In this document: positions 25,012 through 33,844 of the stretch, piece by piece
How positions within the stretch are numbered: position 1 is the stretch's first letter
Layout of the letters: each line of letters begins with the position of its first letter
Assembly (NCBI RefSeq): GCF_900129855.1
Contig: NZ_LT670819.1
Coordinates: 7,936,001 to 8,000,000 of the forward strand
Origin: Streptomyces sp. 3214.6
GTDB taxonomy: Bacteria > Actinomycetota > Actinomycetes > Streptomycetales > Streptomycetaceae
Direction of reading: 5' to 3'
DNA length: 64,000 nucleotides
The notes under the pieces: model-generated
The model's database searches: none
What the model saw: the letters and a program-made list of their open reading frames with translations, nothing else
What the model was told of the DNA's origin: nothing
Position numbers and translations under genes: made by a program

Positions 25012-25030
25012 TTAGGTTTACCTAAGTTAG
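25012..25030 (-). promoter_or_regulatory. Iron box (DmdR/IdeR-type operator)
   Basis: TTAGGT-TT-ACCTAA at 25012-25025 inside a 19-bp window that agrees with the Streptomyces DmdR consensus at about 13 of 19 positions (consensus recalled). Located 36 bp before the SIP start codon. Confidence 0.7.
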
Positions 25031-25061
25031 CATCTCTTCCCGGGCGATGCCCCCAGAATGC

Positions 25062-26000
25062 CTATGCCTGCCGGGTGTTCAATGTCGTCAACAGCCGCTG
25101 CAGTGACCCCCCGAGCCCCCAGCGCCCTGCCAGTGCCTCCAGTGTCGCCCCGTCCCGAGGCGTATGCGGCAGCGCCGTGTCCAGGTCCGGAAGCGGCACG
25201 TCGTCGGCCACCTTGACGACCTTCGGCGCGACGGCGACGTACGGCCGCGCCTCGTCCAGCCGCTTGCGCTGCGAGGGCGTCAGCTTCGCCCTCGGATCGT
25301 CCACCGCAGCCATGATCCCCGCCAGGTCGCCGAACTCGGCCAGCAGCTTGGCCGCCGTCTTCTCCCCGATGCCCGCCACCCCCGGCAGACCGTCGCTCGG
25401 GTCGCCGCGCAGCAGCGCCAGATCCGCGTACCCGCGCCCGTCGACGCCGTACTTCTCGCGCAGCCACGCCTCGTCCGTCAGCTGCAGCGTGCCGACGCCC
25501 TTCAGCGGGTACAGCACGCGCACCCCGCGCGCGTCGTCCACCAACTGGTACAGGTCGCGGTCGCCGGTGACGATGTCGACCGGGCCCTTCGCTCGGCCGG
25601 TGAACGTGCCGATTACGTCGTCCGCCTCGTAGCCCGCGACGCCCACGCGCGCGATGCCCAGCGCGTCCAGGACCGCCTCGATGATCGGCACCTGCGGCGA
25701 GAGCGTGTCCGGCACCTCCTCCTCGTCCGGTCCGACCTCGTGCTCCTCGGCGACGCGGTGCGCCTTGTAGGTGGGGATCAGCTCGACCCGCCACTGAGGG
25801 CGCCAGTCGGCGTCCATGCAGGCCACCAGTTCGTCCGGCCGGTGGTCCTTCACCAGCCGGTCGATGAAGTCCAGCAGTCCCCGCACGGCGTTCACCGGGG
25901 TGCCGTCCGGCGCCCTCACGGAGTCGGGGACGCCGAAGTAGGCGCGGAAGTAGAGCGAGGCGGTGTCGAGGAGCATCAGTCGTCCGGTCACGCCTCGCAT
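25062..26000 (-). CDS. 5'-3' exonuclease, DNA polymerase I N-terminal-like
   Basis: 312 residues if started at ATG 26000; ATG 26003, GTG 25991 and ATG 25976 are alternatives and the ribosome site does not decide. Stand-alone FEN-type 5' nuclease: 'LMLLDTASLYFRAYF', the acidic residues in 'GYEADDVIGTFTG' and 'VDIVTGDRDLYQLVDD', and the helix-hairpin-helix 'LLRGDPSDGLPGVAGIGEKTAAKLL'. Such enzymes remove RNA primers or flaps during replication and repair. It stands alone between the iron-box region and the opuA genes. Confidence 0.92.
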   Translation of the reverse strand: MRGVTGRLMLLDTASLYFRAYFGVPDSVRAPDGTPVNAVRGLLDFIDRLVKDHRPDELVACMDADWRPQWRVELIPTYKAHRVAEEHEVGPDEEEVPDTLSPQVPIIEAVLDALGIARVGVAGYEADDVIGTFTGRAKGPVDIVTGDRDLYQLVDDARGVRVLYPLKGVGTLQLTDEAWLREKYGVDGRGYADLALLRGDPSDGLPGVAGIGEKTAAKLLAEFGDLAGIMAAVDDPRAKLTPSQRKRLDEARPYVAVAPKVVKVADDVPLPDLDTALPHTPRDGATLEALAGRWGLGGSLQRLLTTLNTRQA

Positions 26001-26229
26001 CATGCCGCACGGGTGCCCTGGCGACCGGCGGGTATTCGCTCCCGTGGCAGGCGCGAACCTCCCGCCGGACCCGGCCGTGACCCCGGCCGCGCCGCCTGTG
26101 AACTGAACCACTCGCACGTTTGCGCATGTCGGGCCCGGGCAGGCGCGGCCTCGGAGCGGTGTCGGTTGCGCCTTCAACGGTTTGCTGTTGCCGAGTACTC
26201 CCGTTTCTGTCCCCCATCGAGAGGTACGC

Positions 26230-27315
26230 GTGTCATCCAGGCTTGAGGCCGAGCATCTGTACAAGGTGTTCGGCAGGCGACCGGAACAGGCAGTGAGACG
26301 GCTGCGCGCCGGAACCGACCGGGAGGAGCTGCGCGCCGACGGCACCACGGCCGCCGTCGTCGACGCCTCCTTCACCGTGGAACCCGGCCAGATCTTCGTC
26401 GTCATGGGCCTGTCCGGCTCCGGGAAGTCCACCCTGCTGCGCATGCTCAACGGACTGCTGGAACCGACCGCCGGACGCGTCCTCTTCGACGGCCAGGACC
26501 TCACCGCGCTCACCGACCGCGACCTGCGCGCGGTGCGGGCGAAGAAGATCAGCATGGTCTTCCAGCACTTCGCGCTCTTCCCGCACCGCAGCGTCCTCGA
26601 CAACGCCGCCTACGGCCTCGCCGTCCAGGGCGTCCCCCGCCGCGAGCGCGAGCAGCGGGCCGCCGAGGCGTTGCGGCTGTGCGGCCTGGAGGGCTGGGAG
26701 AAGTCCTGGCCGGACGAGCTGTCCGGCGGCATGCAGCAGCGCGTGGGCCTGGCCCGCGCCCTCGCCACCGACGCCGACCTGCTCCTTATGGACGAGTCCT
26801 TCAGCGCGCTGGACCCGCTGATCCGCCGCGACATGCAGGACCAGCTCCTCACGCTCCAGCAGACCCTGAAGAAGACGATCGTCTTCATCACCCACGACCT
26901 CAACGAGGCCATGCGCCTGGGCGACCGCATCGCCGTCATGCGCGACGGCCGCATCGTGCAGACCGGCACGGCGGAGGACATCCTGATCCGACCCGCGGGC
27001 GACTACGTCGCCTCCTTCATCCAGGACGTAGACCGCTCCCGCGTGCTGACCGCCTCCGCCGTCATGGACACCGCCGTGCGCGGCGACGAGGCCGACTGCC
27101 GCTGCGAGACCGCCACCCCCGACACCCCGTTCACCGCGCTCTGCGCGCTCAGCGCCCGGCTGACCCACCCGGTCGCCGTCCTCGACGGACACCGCACACT
27201 CGTGGGTGTCGTACCGAGACAACGCCTCGTGCGCTTCCTCGGCGACGAGCAGGGCGCGCCGATCGTCTGTGACAGCCCGGGCGACGGCCGGAAGCAGGTG
27301 ACCGCCCGTGCCTAG
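26230..27315 (+). CDS. opuAA: Glycine betaine/proline ABC importer ATPase (OpuAA/ProV type)
   Basis: 361 residues, GTG start behind GAGAGG. ATPase of a compatible-solute importer for osmoprotection. The N-terminal 'LEAEHLYKVFGRRPEQA' is characteristic of ProV/OpuAA; then Walker A 'GLSGSGKST', signature 'ELSGGMQQRVGLARAL', Walker B 'LLLMDESFSALDP'. The C-terminal 80 residues resemble one and a half CBS motifs, the ionic-strength sensor in homologues, but are shortened and carry a Cys-x-Cys. The end overlaps the permease gene by 8 bp. Confidence 0.93.
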   Translation: MSSRLEAEHLYKVFGRRPEQAVRRLRAGTDREELRADGTTAAVVDASFTVEPGQIFVVMGLSGSGKSTLLRMLNGLLEPTAGRVLFDGQDLTALTDRDLRAVRAKKISMVFQHFALFPHRSVLDNAAYGLAVQGVPRREREQRAAEALRLCGLEGWEKSWPDELSGGMQQRVGLARALATDADLLLMDESFSALDPLIRRDMQDQLLTLQQTLKKTIVFITHDLNEAMRLGDRIAVMRDGRIVQTGTAEDILIRPAGDYVASFIQDVDRSRVLTASAVMDTAVRGDEADCRCETATPDTPFTALCALSARLTHPVAVLDGHRTLVGVVPRQRLVRFLGDEQGAPIVCDSPGDGRKQVTARA

Positions 27316-29122
27316 GCTGCACCTCGGCGACTGGGTCGACTCCGGCGTCGACTGGCTCGTCACCCACATGTCCTGGCTCTTCGACGCGATCAAGGCCGTC
27401 GTCGAAGGCATGTACGACGGCCTCGACGCCGTCCTCACCGCCCCCGCGCCGCTGCTCCTCGCGGGCATCCTCGCGGTGCTCGCCTGGTGGCTGCGGGGCC
27501 TCGTCGCGGGCGTCCTCGCCTTCGCCGGGTTCGCGCTCATCGACTCCCTCGCCCTGTGGGAAGAGGCGATGTCGACGCTGTCCCTGGTGCTCGTGGCCAC
27601 GGTGATCGCCCTGGTGATCTCCGTCCCGCTGGGTATCTGGGCCGCCCGCTCCAAGGCGGTCAGCGCCACCCTGCGGCCCGTCCTGGACCTGCTCCAGACG
27701 ATGCCGTCGATGGTTCTGCTCATCCCCGCGATCCTGTTCTTCGGCATGGGCGTCCCCGCGGGCGTCATCGCCACCCTGATCTTCGCGCTCGCCCCGGGCG
27801 TGCGCATGACCGAGCTCGGCATCCGCCAGGTCGACGCCGAACTCGTCGAGGCCGCCGAGGCGTTCGGCACGCCCCCTCGTGACACGCTGCTGCGCGTCCA
27901 GCTGCCGCTCGCGTTGCCGACGATCATGGCGGGCGTCAACCAGGTCATCATGCTGGGCCTGTCGATGGTCGTCATCGCCGGCATGGTCGGCACCGGCGGC
28001 CTCGGCGGCGCCGTCAACGAGGCCATCGGCCAGCTCGACATCGGGCTCGGCTTCGAGGCGGGCCTCGGCATCGTCGTCCTCGCCATCTATCTGGACCGGA
28101 TGACCGGCGCCCTCGGCACCCGGATCTCCCCGCTCGGCCGCCGCGCCGCCGCCAAGGCGCGCAGCACGGTGTGGACGTACCGTCCGCGCCCGGCCGTGGC
28201 CGTGGTCGGCGTGGTCGTCCTCGCCCTGGTCGCCGGCGGCATGGGCGTCTTCGGCTCCTCCTCCGGCACCGCCGAGGCCTCCGCCTCGGACGTCGGCAAG
28301 GGCAAGGAGATCAAGATCGGCTACATCCCGTGGGACGAGGGCATCGCCTCCACCTACCTCTGGAAGGAACTCCTGGAGGAACGCGGCTTCAAGGTGGACA
28401 CCACCCAGTACGCGGCCGGTCCCCTCTACACCGGCGTCGCCACCGGCCAGATCGACTTCCAGACCGACGCCTGGCTGCCCACCACCCACGCCGAGTACTG
28501 GAAGAAGTACGGCGACCGCCTCGACGACCTCGGCTCCTGGTACGGCCCCACCTCGCTGGAGCTCTCCGTCCCCTCGTACATGAAGGACGTGAACTCCCTG
28601 GCGGACCTGAAGGCCCACGCCTCCGAGTTCGGCGGCAAAATCACCGGTATCGAGCCCAGCGCCGGAATGATGGGCCTGCTCAAGGACAAGGTCCTCGGCG
28701 AGTACGGCCTCGGCGGCGCCTACACGGTCGTCGACGGCTCCACCCCGGCGATGCTCGCCGAACTCAAGCGCGCCTACGCCGCGAAGAAGCCGATCGTCGT
28801 CACGCTCTGGTCGCCGCACTGGGCGTACAGCGACTACGACCTCAAGAAACTCGACGACCCCAAGGGCGCCTGGGGCAAGGGGGACGGCGTGCACACGATC
28901 GCCCGCCAGGGCTTCGCCGACGACAACCCCGAGGTCGGCACGTGGCTGAAGAACTTCAAGATGACCGAGGCGCAGCTCACCGGTCTGGAGGCGCGGATCC
29001 AGAAGGCCGGCAAGGGCAAGGAGCAGGACGCGGTCCGGACCTGGCTGAAGGAGAATCCGACTCTGGTCGAGAAGTGGGTACCGGTCGCCGATTCGGGGCA
29101 GAAGAGCCGGGCGGCCCGGTGA
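27308..29122 (+). CDS. Glycine betaine importer permease fused to substrate-binding domain (OpuABC type)
   Basis: 604 residues, GTG start. Residues 1-295 are the permease: six or so helices and the EAA loop 'ELVEAAEAFGTPPRDTLLRVQLPLALPTIMAG'. A further helix at about 297-320 is followed by a type II OpuAC-like binding domain (about 335-595) with Trp/Tyr residues suited to a quaternary amine, e.g. 'TDAWLPTTHAEYW' and 'LWSPHWAYSDYD'. Such fusions keep two binding domains per transporter dimer outside the membrane. Together with the ATPase it is a complete two-gene importer. A possible terminator follows at 29149. Confidence 0.92.
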   Translation: MPRLHLGDWVDSGVDWLVTHMSWLFDAIKAVVEGMYDGLDAVLTAPAPLLLAGILAVLAWWLRGLVAGVLAFAGFALIDSLALWEEAMSTLSLVLVATVIALVISVPLGIWAARSKAVSATLRPVLDLLQTMPSMVLLIPAILFFGMGVPAGVIATLIFALAPGVRMTELGIRQVDAELVEAAEAFGTPPRDTLLRVQLPLALPTIMAGVNQVIMLGLSMVVIAGMVGTGGLGGAVNEAIGQLDIGLGFEAGLGIVVLAIYLDRMTGALGTRISPLGRRAAAKARSTVWTYRPRPAVAVVGVVVLALVAGGMGVFGSSSGTAEASASDVGKGKEIKIGYIPWDEGIASTYLWKELLEERGFKVDTTQYAAGPLYTGVATGQIDFQTDAWLPTTHAEYWKKYGDRLDDLGSWYGPTSLELSVPSYMKDVNSLADLKAHASEFGGKITGIEPSAGMMGLLKDKVLGEYGLGGAYTVVDGSTPAMLAELKRAYAAKKPIVVTLWSPHWAYSDYDLKKLDDPKGAWGKGDGVHTIARQGFADDNPEVGTWLKNFKMTEAQLTGLEARIQKAGKGKEQDAVRTWLKENPTLVEKWVPVADSGQKSRAAR

Positions 29123-29148
29123 CCTGACAGCACCGCGGCCGTCCGACC

Positions 29149-29200
29149 AGGGGCGGGCACCGACGCACGGCTTCCACGGCCTGCGACGGGGCCCGCCCCT
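29149..29200 (+). terminator. Possible terminator after the betaine importer
   Basis: Perfect 10-bp arms AGGGGCGGGC (29149-29158) and GCCCGCCCCT (29191-29200) with a 32-base loop, 26 bp after the importer stop. The long loop makes it uncertain. Confidence 0.5.
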
Positions 29201-29552
29201 CGTCCCGTTCCCCTCTCCCGTCCCGTTCCCCTCGCCCACCCACGGCAAGGATCCGGCCAACCACAGAGAGCTATGCCCATCCTGGGGCCGAGGTCCCGGG
29301 GGAGCCGGGACGAGCGGGAACACGCGAGGCCGCTCGCGCATTGAACCGGAAAGCCGGAGGACGGGCCGTCGCCCCGCGGGTCGGGGGCCTGATCATCTGG
29401 CGCGAACTGTGAGGTCGAGTGTCACCCCACGTGTCCTCGATGTGACGGGCGCATGAAACGGTTTGGCGAACATGCGTAGGGTGCAGACAACTCAGCAGAG
29501 GACGTGTCGGCGGACAGCACGGCAGCGACGAGCGAAGGAGGGAGCCGGAGCG
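29201..29552 (+). other. Non-coding stretch before the XRE-cupin gene
   Basis: About 350 bp without a convincing gene. It holds C-rich repeats of the CCCGTTCCCCT kind at 29204-29231. No clear promoter could be picked out by eye. Confidence 0.4.
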
Positions 29553-30194
29553 ATGGGCGACCACAAAGAACAGCCCCTGCGGGTGGGCGCGGCCGTGCGG
29601 CGTCGGCGCCGCTCCCTGGAGCTCACCCTCGCCGTCGTGGCCGAGCGCAGCGGCCTGTCGGTCCCGTTCCTGAGCCAGATCGAGAACGACCGCGCGCGGC
29701 CCAGCACCGGCTCCCTGGAGAAGGTCGCCGACGCCCTGCGCACCACGGCCGTCGAACTCCTCGCCGCCGCCGACCCGGCGTGCAGCGTGGACGTCGTCCG
29801 CGCCGAGGACACCGACCCGGGCCAGGGCGGGGGACAGGGCCGGGGCGCGGGACAGGGGCAGGACTCGGTGCCGCGCCAGGACCCGGAGCCGCGTTCTCGT
29901 TCCCTGGTGCGCGGGCACCACCAGATGCACGCCTCCGAGTTCACCGGCGACCACGACGCAGGCCGTGAATTCCAGTACCGCAACGACCAGTTGATGTATG
30001 TCGCCGACGGCGCCGTGGAGATCGAGGCGGAGGGTCGCGCCTACCGGCTGGGCCGCGGCGACACCCTGTACCTCACTGGCGGGGTCCGCCACCGCTGGCG
30101 GGCGACCGTGCCGGACACCCGGGTGATCGTCGTCGCCGTGGCCGAGCACATCGAGGCGGTACGCGACCGGGACCACCGGGGCCGGAAGCGGTAG
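29553..30194 (+). CDS. XRE-family regulator with C-terminal cupin domain
   Basis: 213 residues from ATG 29553 (GGAG six bases before). N-terminal helix-turn-helix 'AAVRRRRRSLELTLAVVAERSGLSVPFLSQIENDRARPSTGSLEKVADAL' (residues about 14-63), a Gly/Gln-rich linker (about 90-110), then a cupin barrel (about 135-205) that should bind a small ligand. This arrangement is common in regulators of amine or amino acid catabolism. The stop overlaps the GTG of the next gene by one base, so the two are co-transcribed. Confidence 0.88.
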   Translation: MGDHKEQPLRVGAAVRRRRRSLELTLAVVAERSGLSVPFLSQIENDRARPSTGSLEKVADALRTTAVELLAAADPACSVDVVRAEDTDPGQGGGQGRGAGQGQDSVPRQDPEPRSRSLVRGHHQMHASEFTGDHDAGREFQYRNDQLMYVADGAVEIEAEGRAYRLGRGDTLYLTGGVRHRWRATVPDTRVIVVAVAEHIEAVRDRDHRGRKR

Positions 30195-30916
30195 TGCGGG
30201 TCGTCTCCCTCGTCCCCTCGCTCACGGAGGCGGTCGCCTCGTCCGCGCCCGGCGCTCTCGTCGGCGCCACCGACTGGTGCGCCCACCCGGCGGACCTCGA
30301 CGTCACCCGGATCGGCGGAACCAAGAACCCCGACGTCGACCGGATCGTCGCCCTCGCCCCCGACCTGGTGATCGCCAACGAGGAGGAGAACCGGGAACCG
30401 GACCTGGCCGCCCTGCGCGCGGCCGGAGTCGAGGTGCTGGTGACGGAAATCCGGGACGTCCCGCAGGCCTTCCGGGAGCTGGCGCGGGTGCTGGCGGCCT
30501 GCGGAGCGCCGCAGCGGCCGGCCTGGCTGGTGGCGGCGGAGCAGGCGTGGGCGGCGGCGCCGCCGGCCGTCGGGGCGCGCCGGACCGCTGTCGTGCCGAT
30601 CTGGCGCCGCCCGTGGATGGTGCTGGGCCGCGACACCTTCGCCGGGGACGTGCTGGCCCGGCTGGGCGTCGATCACCTGTACGCCGAGCACCCCGAGCGC
30701 TATCCGCGGATCCCGCTCGACGCGCTGCGGGCGGCCGGCCCGGACCTGGTCGTCCTCCCGGACGAGCCCTACCGCTTCACCGCCGACGACGGCCCGGAGG
30801 CCTTCCCCGGCCTGCCCTGCGCGCTCGTCAGCGGACGGCACCTGACGTGGTACGGGCCGTCGCTCGCCGAGGCTCCGAAGGTGCTGGGCGAGGCGCTGCG
30901 AGCAGCTCGCCGCTGA
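30194..30916 (+). CDS. Helical-backbone metal-receptor (BtuF-like) protein without signal peptide
   Basis: 240 residues, GTG start sharing a base with the previous stop. The fold resembles periplasmic cobalamin/siderophore-binding proteins: 'RVVSLVPSLTEAVASSAPGALVGATDWCAHP', 'DRIVALAPDLVIANEEENR', 'VLVTEIRDVPQAFREL'. No signal peptide or lipobox is present, so it likely works in the cytoplasm; soluble relatives of this kind are of unknown role. It is coupled to an XRE-cupin regulator and not to an ABC transporter. The last 89 bp overlap the 3' end of the convergent TDT gene. Confidence 0.8.
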   Translation: MRVVSLVPSLTEAVASSAPGALVGATDWCAHPADLDVTRIGGTKNPDVDRIVALAPDLVIANEEENREPDLAALRAAGVEVLVTEIRDVPQAFRELARVLAACGAPQRPAWLVAAEQAWAAAPPAVGARRTAVVPIWRRPWMVLGRDTFAGDVLARLGVDHLYAEHPERYPRIPLDALRAAGPDLVVLPDEPYRFTADDGPEAFPGLPCALVSGRHLTWYGPSLAEAPKVLGEALRAARR

Positions 30917-32021
30917 GCAGCCCGCGGCCGGTGTGCGTCGCGACGACCGCCCAGGCGGCGACGAGAACGGCGTACAGCGCGCAGCCGAGCACCGCGTAGA
31001 CAGCCGGCCCGGCGTGCCGGGCCAGGGCCCCCGCGCCGGTCACACAGGTGCCGACCGGGAAGGTGAACGCCCACCACGTCATCGCGAAGCCCATCCCGTG
31101 CCGCCGGGCGCGCAGCACGTGCGCCGTGGCCAGGCACAGCCAGAGCAGCGCGAACCCCATGACGGGCACCCCGTACAGGACGGCGAGGACGGCGAGGGCG
31201 CGACCGTACGGGCCCGGCAGGACCCCGGGAGCGACCTCCGCGAACTTCCCGACGGCGGTGGTGGACTGCCCGAGCGGGCCCAGGACGAGGAACAGGGTCG
31301 GGGTGAGGGCGAGGGGCAGCGGCCCGCCGGTCACCAGCCGTCCGAACACCACCGGCAGCATGGCGAACGTGGCGAGCAGACTCAGCCCGAACAGTGCGAA
31401 GCACGCCAGGAGCAGGGTCTGCCGCGGCTGCCCGGCCGGCAGATGCGGCACCAGCAGCGGCCCGAGCGCGGCGGACACCATGGGCGCCACGAGCGGCAGC
31501 AGCCACACCGGAGTGGCCTGCGAGGGCTCCACCCGGTGGCGTACGGCCATCAGATACGGGACGGCGACGGCGGCCGTGAGTCCCACGAGCGTCCCGGCGC
31601 CGAACAGCACGGCGTCGAGCGCGACCGCGGGACGGGTGCCGATCCAGTCCCGGCCGACGGTCAGGGCGCCGCCCCCGACGGCGAGCAGCGCCATCGCCAG
31701 GCAGCCGTAGAAGGGGGCCGTCGCCGGGTCGAGGAGGTGAGCGCGGGCCTGGTCGCGGTGGTGGCGCCAGTGCAGGGCGCGGGCGGCGAGCAGGGCCAGG
31801 AGGAGGACCAGGGAGAGCATCCAGAACGCGGCGCACAGCGGTCGCAGCCCAGGTACTCGCACCGGGAGTGTCGCTCCGGCCGTGGCGACGATCGCGGTGC
31901 CCATGACCGTCGCGTACCAGTTCGGTCCGAGGTGACGGACGTGGCGGACGTGACGGACGGCGCGGGCGTGCGGGCGGGGAGGGGCGTAGCGGGGCTGGGC
32001 GGCGGTGACCATGGTGTCCAC
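30828..32021 (-). CDS. TDT-family transporter (tellurite-resistance/dicarboxylate, SLAC1-like)
   Basis: 397 residues; GTG 32021 or ATG 32012 could be the start. Around ten hydrophobic helices, with 'HLGPNWYATVMGTAIVATA' at the first helix, the family hallmark, and 'MGFAMTWWAFTFPVGTC' near the eighth. Members carry C4-dicarboxylates, malate, sulfite or act as anion channels; the substrate here is unknown. Divergent from a LysR gene that may regulate it. The final 89 bp are antisense to the end of the upstream-facing plus-strand gene. Confidence 0.88.
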   Translation of the reverse strand: MDTMVTAAQPRYAPPRPHARAVRHVRHVRHLGPNWYATVMGTAIVATAGATLPVRVPGLRPLCAAFWMLSLVLLLALLAARALHWRHHRDQARAHLLDPATAPFYGCLAMALLAVGGGALTVGRDWIGTRPAVALDAVLFGAGTLVGLTAAVAVPYLMAVRHRVEPSQATPVWLLPLVAPMVSAALGPLLVPHLPAGQPRQTLLLACFALFGLSLLATFAMLPVVFGRLVTGGPLPLALTPTLFLVLGPLGQSTTAVGKFAEVAPGVLPGPYGRALAVLAVLYGVPVMGFALLWLCLATAHVLRARRHGMGFAMTWWAFTFPVGTCVTGAGALARHAGPAVYAVLGCALYAVLVAAWAVVATHTGRGLLSGELLAAPRPAPSEPRRATARTTSGAVR

Positions 32022-32061
32022 GGTCGACCGGGTGTCCGCCCGCGACCAGGGAGTATGCCTC

Positions 32062-32090
32062 TATGGGGACATAAACTGGGCTTATGGGGA
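32062..32090. promoter_or_regulatory. Repeats at the lysR start, probable LysR operator
   Basis: Two direct repeats TATGGGGA begin exactly 21 bp apart (32062 and 32083), and the inverted repeat CATAA-N7-TTATG spans 32070-32086. Both fall in the divergent promoter of lysR and the TDT gene and cover the lysR start codon. CATAAA (32070-32075) could be the -10 of a leaderless lysR transcript. Confidence 0.55.
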
Positions 32091-33013
32091 GTGTGGAGGA
32101 ACAGCCAGCGGACACCGCGACCGGTTCGATCGCGCACCGCGTCCCGGACCTGGGCGCGCTGGAGCTGCTGCTGGGTGTGGCCCGGCTGGGCAGCCTGGGC
32201 GCGGCCGCGCGCGAGCTCGGTATCACGCAGCCGGCCGCGAGCAGCCGGATCCGGTCCATGGAACGCCAGCTGGGCGTGGCGCTGGTGGACCGTTCACCGC
32301 GCGGCTCGCGGCTCACGGACGCCGGTGCGCTGGTGACGGACTGGGCGCGGCGGATCGTCGAGGCGGCGCAGGCGTTCGACGCGGGGGCGCAGGCGCTGCG
32401 GGACCGGCGGGACTCGCGGCTGCGGGTGGCGGCCAGCATGACGATCGCCGAGTACCTCCTGCCGGGCTGGCTGCTCGCGCTGCGCGCCGGGCGGCCGGAC
32501 ACGGCGGTGTCGCTGCTCGCCGGTAACTCGGCGGCGGTCGCGGAGCGGGTGCTGGCGGGGGAGGCGGACCTCGGCTTCGTGGAGGGGCTCACGATGCCGG
32601 CCGGCCTCGACTCCGCCGTGATAGCCCACGATCACCTCATTGTCGTCGTCGCGCCCGGTCATCCCTGGGCCCGTCGCCGGCGTCCGTTGCCCGCGGCCGA
32701 GCTGGCGTCGACGCCGTTGATCCTGCGGGAGAAGGGCTCGGGGACCCGTCAGGTACTCGACACGGCCGTGGGTGGACTGGCCCGCCCCCTGATCGAACTG
32801 TCCTCGACGACGGCGGTGAAGGCGGCGGCGGTCAGCGGGGCGGGGCCGGCGGTGCTGAGCGAGCTTGCGGTGGGGGAGGAGCTGGCGCTGCGGCGGTTGG
32901 TCTCGATACCCGTCGAGGGGGTCGCGCTGGCCCGCGACCTGCGAGCGGTGTGGCCGACGGGCCATCGCCCTGCCGGGCCGGCGCGGGAGCTGCTGTCACT
33001 GACGCGGGGGTAG
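32084..33013 (+). CDS. LysR-family transcriptional regulator
   Basis: 309 residues from ATG 32084. N-terminal winged helix 'LELLLGVARLGSLGAAARELGITQPAASSRIRSMERQLG' (residues about 24-62), linker helix, then two-lobed effector domain with 'GSGTRQVLD' typical for the ligand cleft. Likely regulates the divergent TDT transporter. No strong ribosome site precedes the ATG, so it may be translated leaderless; GTG 32093 is a weaker alternative. Confidence 0.9.
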   Translation: MGSVEEQPADTATGSIAHRVPDLGALELLLGVARLGSLGAAARELGITQPAASSRIRSMERQLGVALVDRSPRGSRLTDAGALVTDWARRIVEAAQAFDAGAQALRDRRDSRLRVAASMTIAEYLLPGWLLALRAGRPDTAVSLLAGNSAAVAERVLAGEADLGFVEGLTMPAGLDSAVIAHDHLIVVVAPGHPWARRRRPLPAAELASTPLILREKGSGTRQVLDTAVGGLARPLIELSSTTAVKAAAVSGAGPAVLSELAVGEELALRRLVSIPVEGVALARDLRAVWPTGHRPAGPARELLSLTRG

Positions 33014-33073
33014 GTCCTTCGCCCCCGCCGCGCCTTCCCGTCCCGACCCTGGGGGCTGCCGCCCGCAGACCCC

Positions 33074-33141
33074 CGCCGGACAGGCCCTAAGGGCCTCGTC
33101 CTCAAGCTCCCCCAGAGGGGGGACCCCCGGACGGGCTGAAG
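33074..33141. repeat. Streptomyces intergenic repeat with nested hairpins
   Basis: On the minus strand this reads as the widespread Streptomyces 'GTCCGG...TTGAGGACGAGGCCC' repeat, interrupted by a small G-rich hairpin. The palindrome AGGCCCT-A-AGGGCCT (33082-33096) lies between the convergent lysR and puuD-like genes and may terminate both. The repeat extends into the 3' end of the puuD-like gene and supplies its stop codon. Confidence 0.65.
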
Positions 33142-33827
33142 GACCGCGCCGCGTTCACCAGGGCCCGCATGACCCGTACGTCCTCGGCCATCTCCGGGTG
33201 CCACTGCACGCCGAGCACCCAGCCGCCGGCCGACGGGAGTTCGACGGCCTCCACGGTGCCGTCCGACGCGTACGCCGACGGGATCAGACCCGCGCCGAGG
33301 CGGTCCACCGCCTGGTGGTGATAGGTCGGCACCGACGTCTCCTCCTCGACGATCCCGGCGTACAGCGTGCCCGGGACCGGCTTCACAGGGTGGTGTCCGA
33401 AGACGCCGACGACCTCGGCGTGCCCGTCGATGTGCTGCGTCATGGTGCCGCCGAGCGCGATGTTCAGCAGCTGCATGCCCCGGCAGACGCCCAGCAGTGG
33501 AACGCCGGCCGCCAGCGCCGCCTCGATCAGCGCCAGCTCCCACGCGTCGCGCTCCCGGGCCGGCGGCCCGGTGCGCGGGTCGGGCTCGGCGCCGTAGCGG
33601 ACCGGCTCGACGTCGGGGCCGCCCGCGATCACCAGGCCGTCCAGGCGGGCCACGGTCGCCGCCGCCTGCTCGGGCGCGTCCGGCGGGAGCATCGCGGCCA
33701 GCCCGCCGGCCCGCTGCACGAGCCGCGGGTACCCGGCGGGCAACAGTGCGGCCTCCAGCTCCCACACGTGCCAGCGCGTCCCGGCTTCCAGATACGTGCT
33801 GATCCCGATCAGTGGCCTGCCCGTCAT
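33102..33827 (-). CDS. Gamma-glutamyl amide hydrolase (PuuD-like, class I glutamine amidotransferase fold)
   Basis: 241 residues from ATG 33827 with GGAGG five bases ahead. Peptidase C26 family: nucleophile Cys in 'LLGVCRGMQLLNIALGG', catalytic His in 'GVQWHPEM', and 'VIAGGPDVEP'. PuuD enzymes split gamma-glutamyl-GABA; here the substrate is likely the gamma-glutamylated acid made by the neighbouring ligase and aldehyde dehydrogenase. The last 11 residues ('SPSGGPPSGGA') come from an intergenic repeat. A 23-bp element just upstream recurs before the glnA4-like gene. Confidence 0.88.
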   Translation of the reverse strand: MTGRPLIGISTYLEAGTRWHVWELEAALLPAGYPRLVQRAGGLAAMLPPDAPEQAAATVARLDGLVIAGGPDVEPVRYGAEPDPRTGPPARERDAWELALIEAALAAGVPLLGVCRGMQLLNIALGGTMTQHIDGHAEVVGVFGHHPVKPVPGTLYAGIVEEETSVPTYHHQAVDRLGAGLIPSAYASDGTVEAVELPSAGGWVLGVQWHPEMAEDVRVMRALVNAARSFSPSGGPPSGGA

Positions 33828-33844
33828 GGTCCCTCCCCGGCGCT

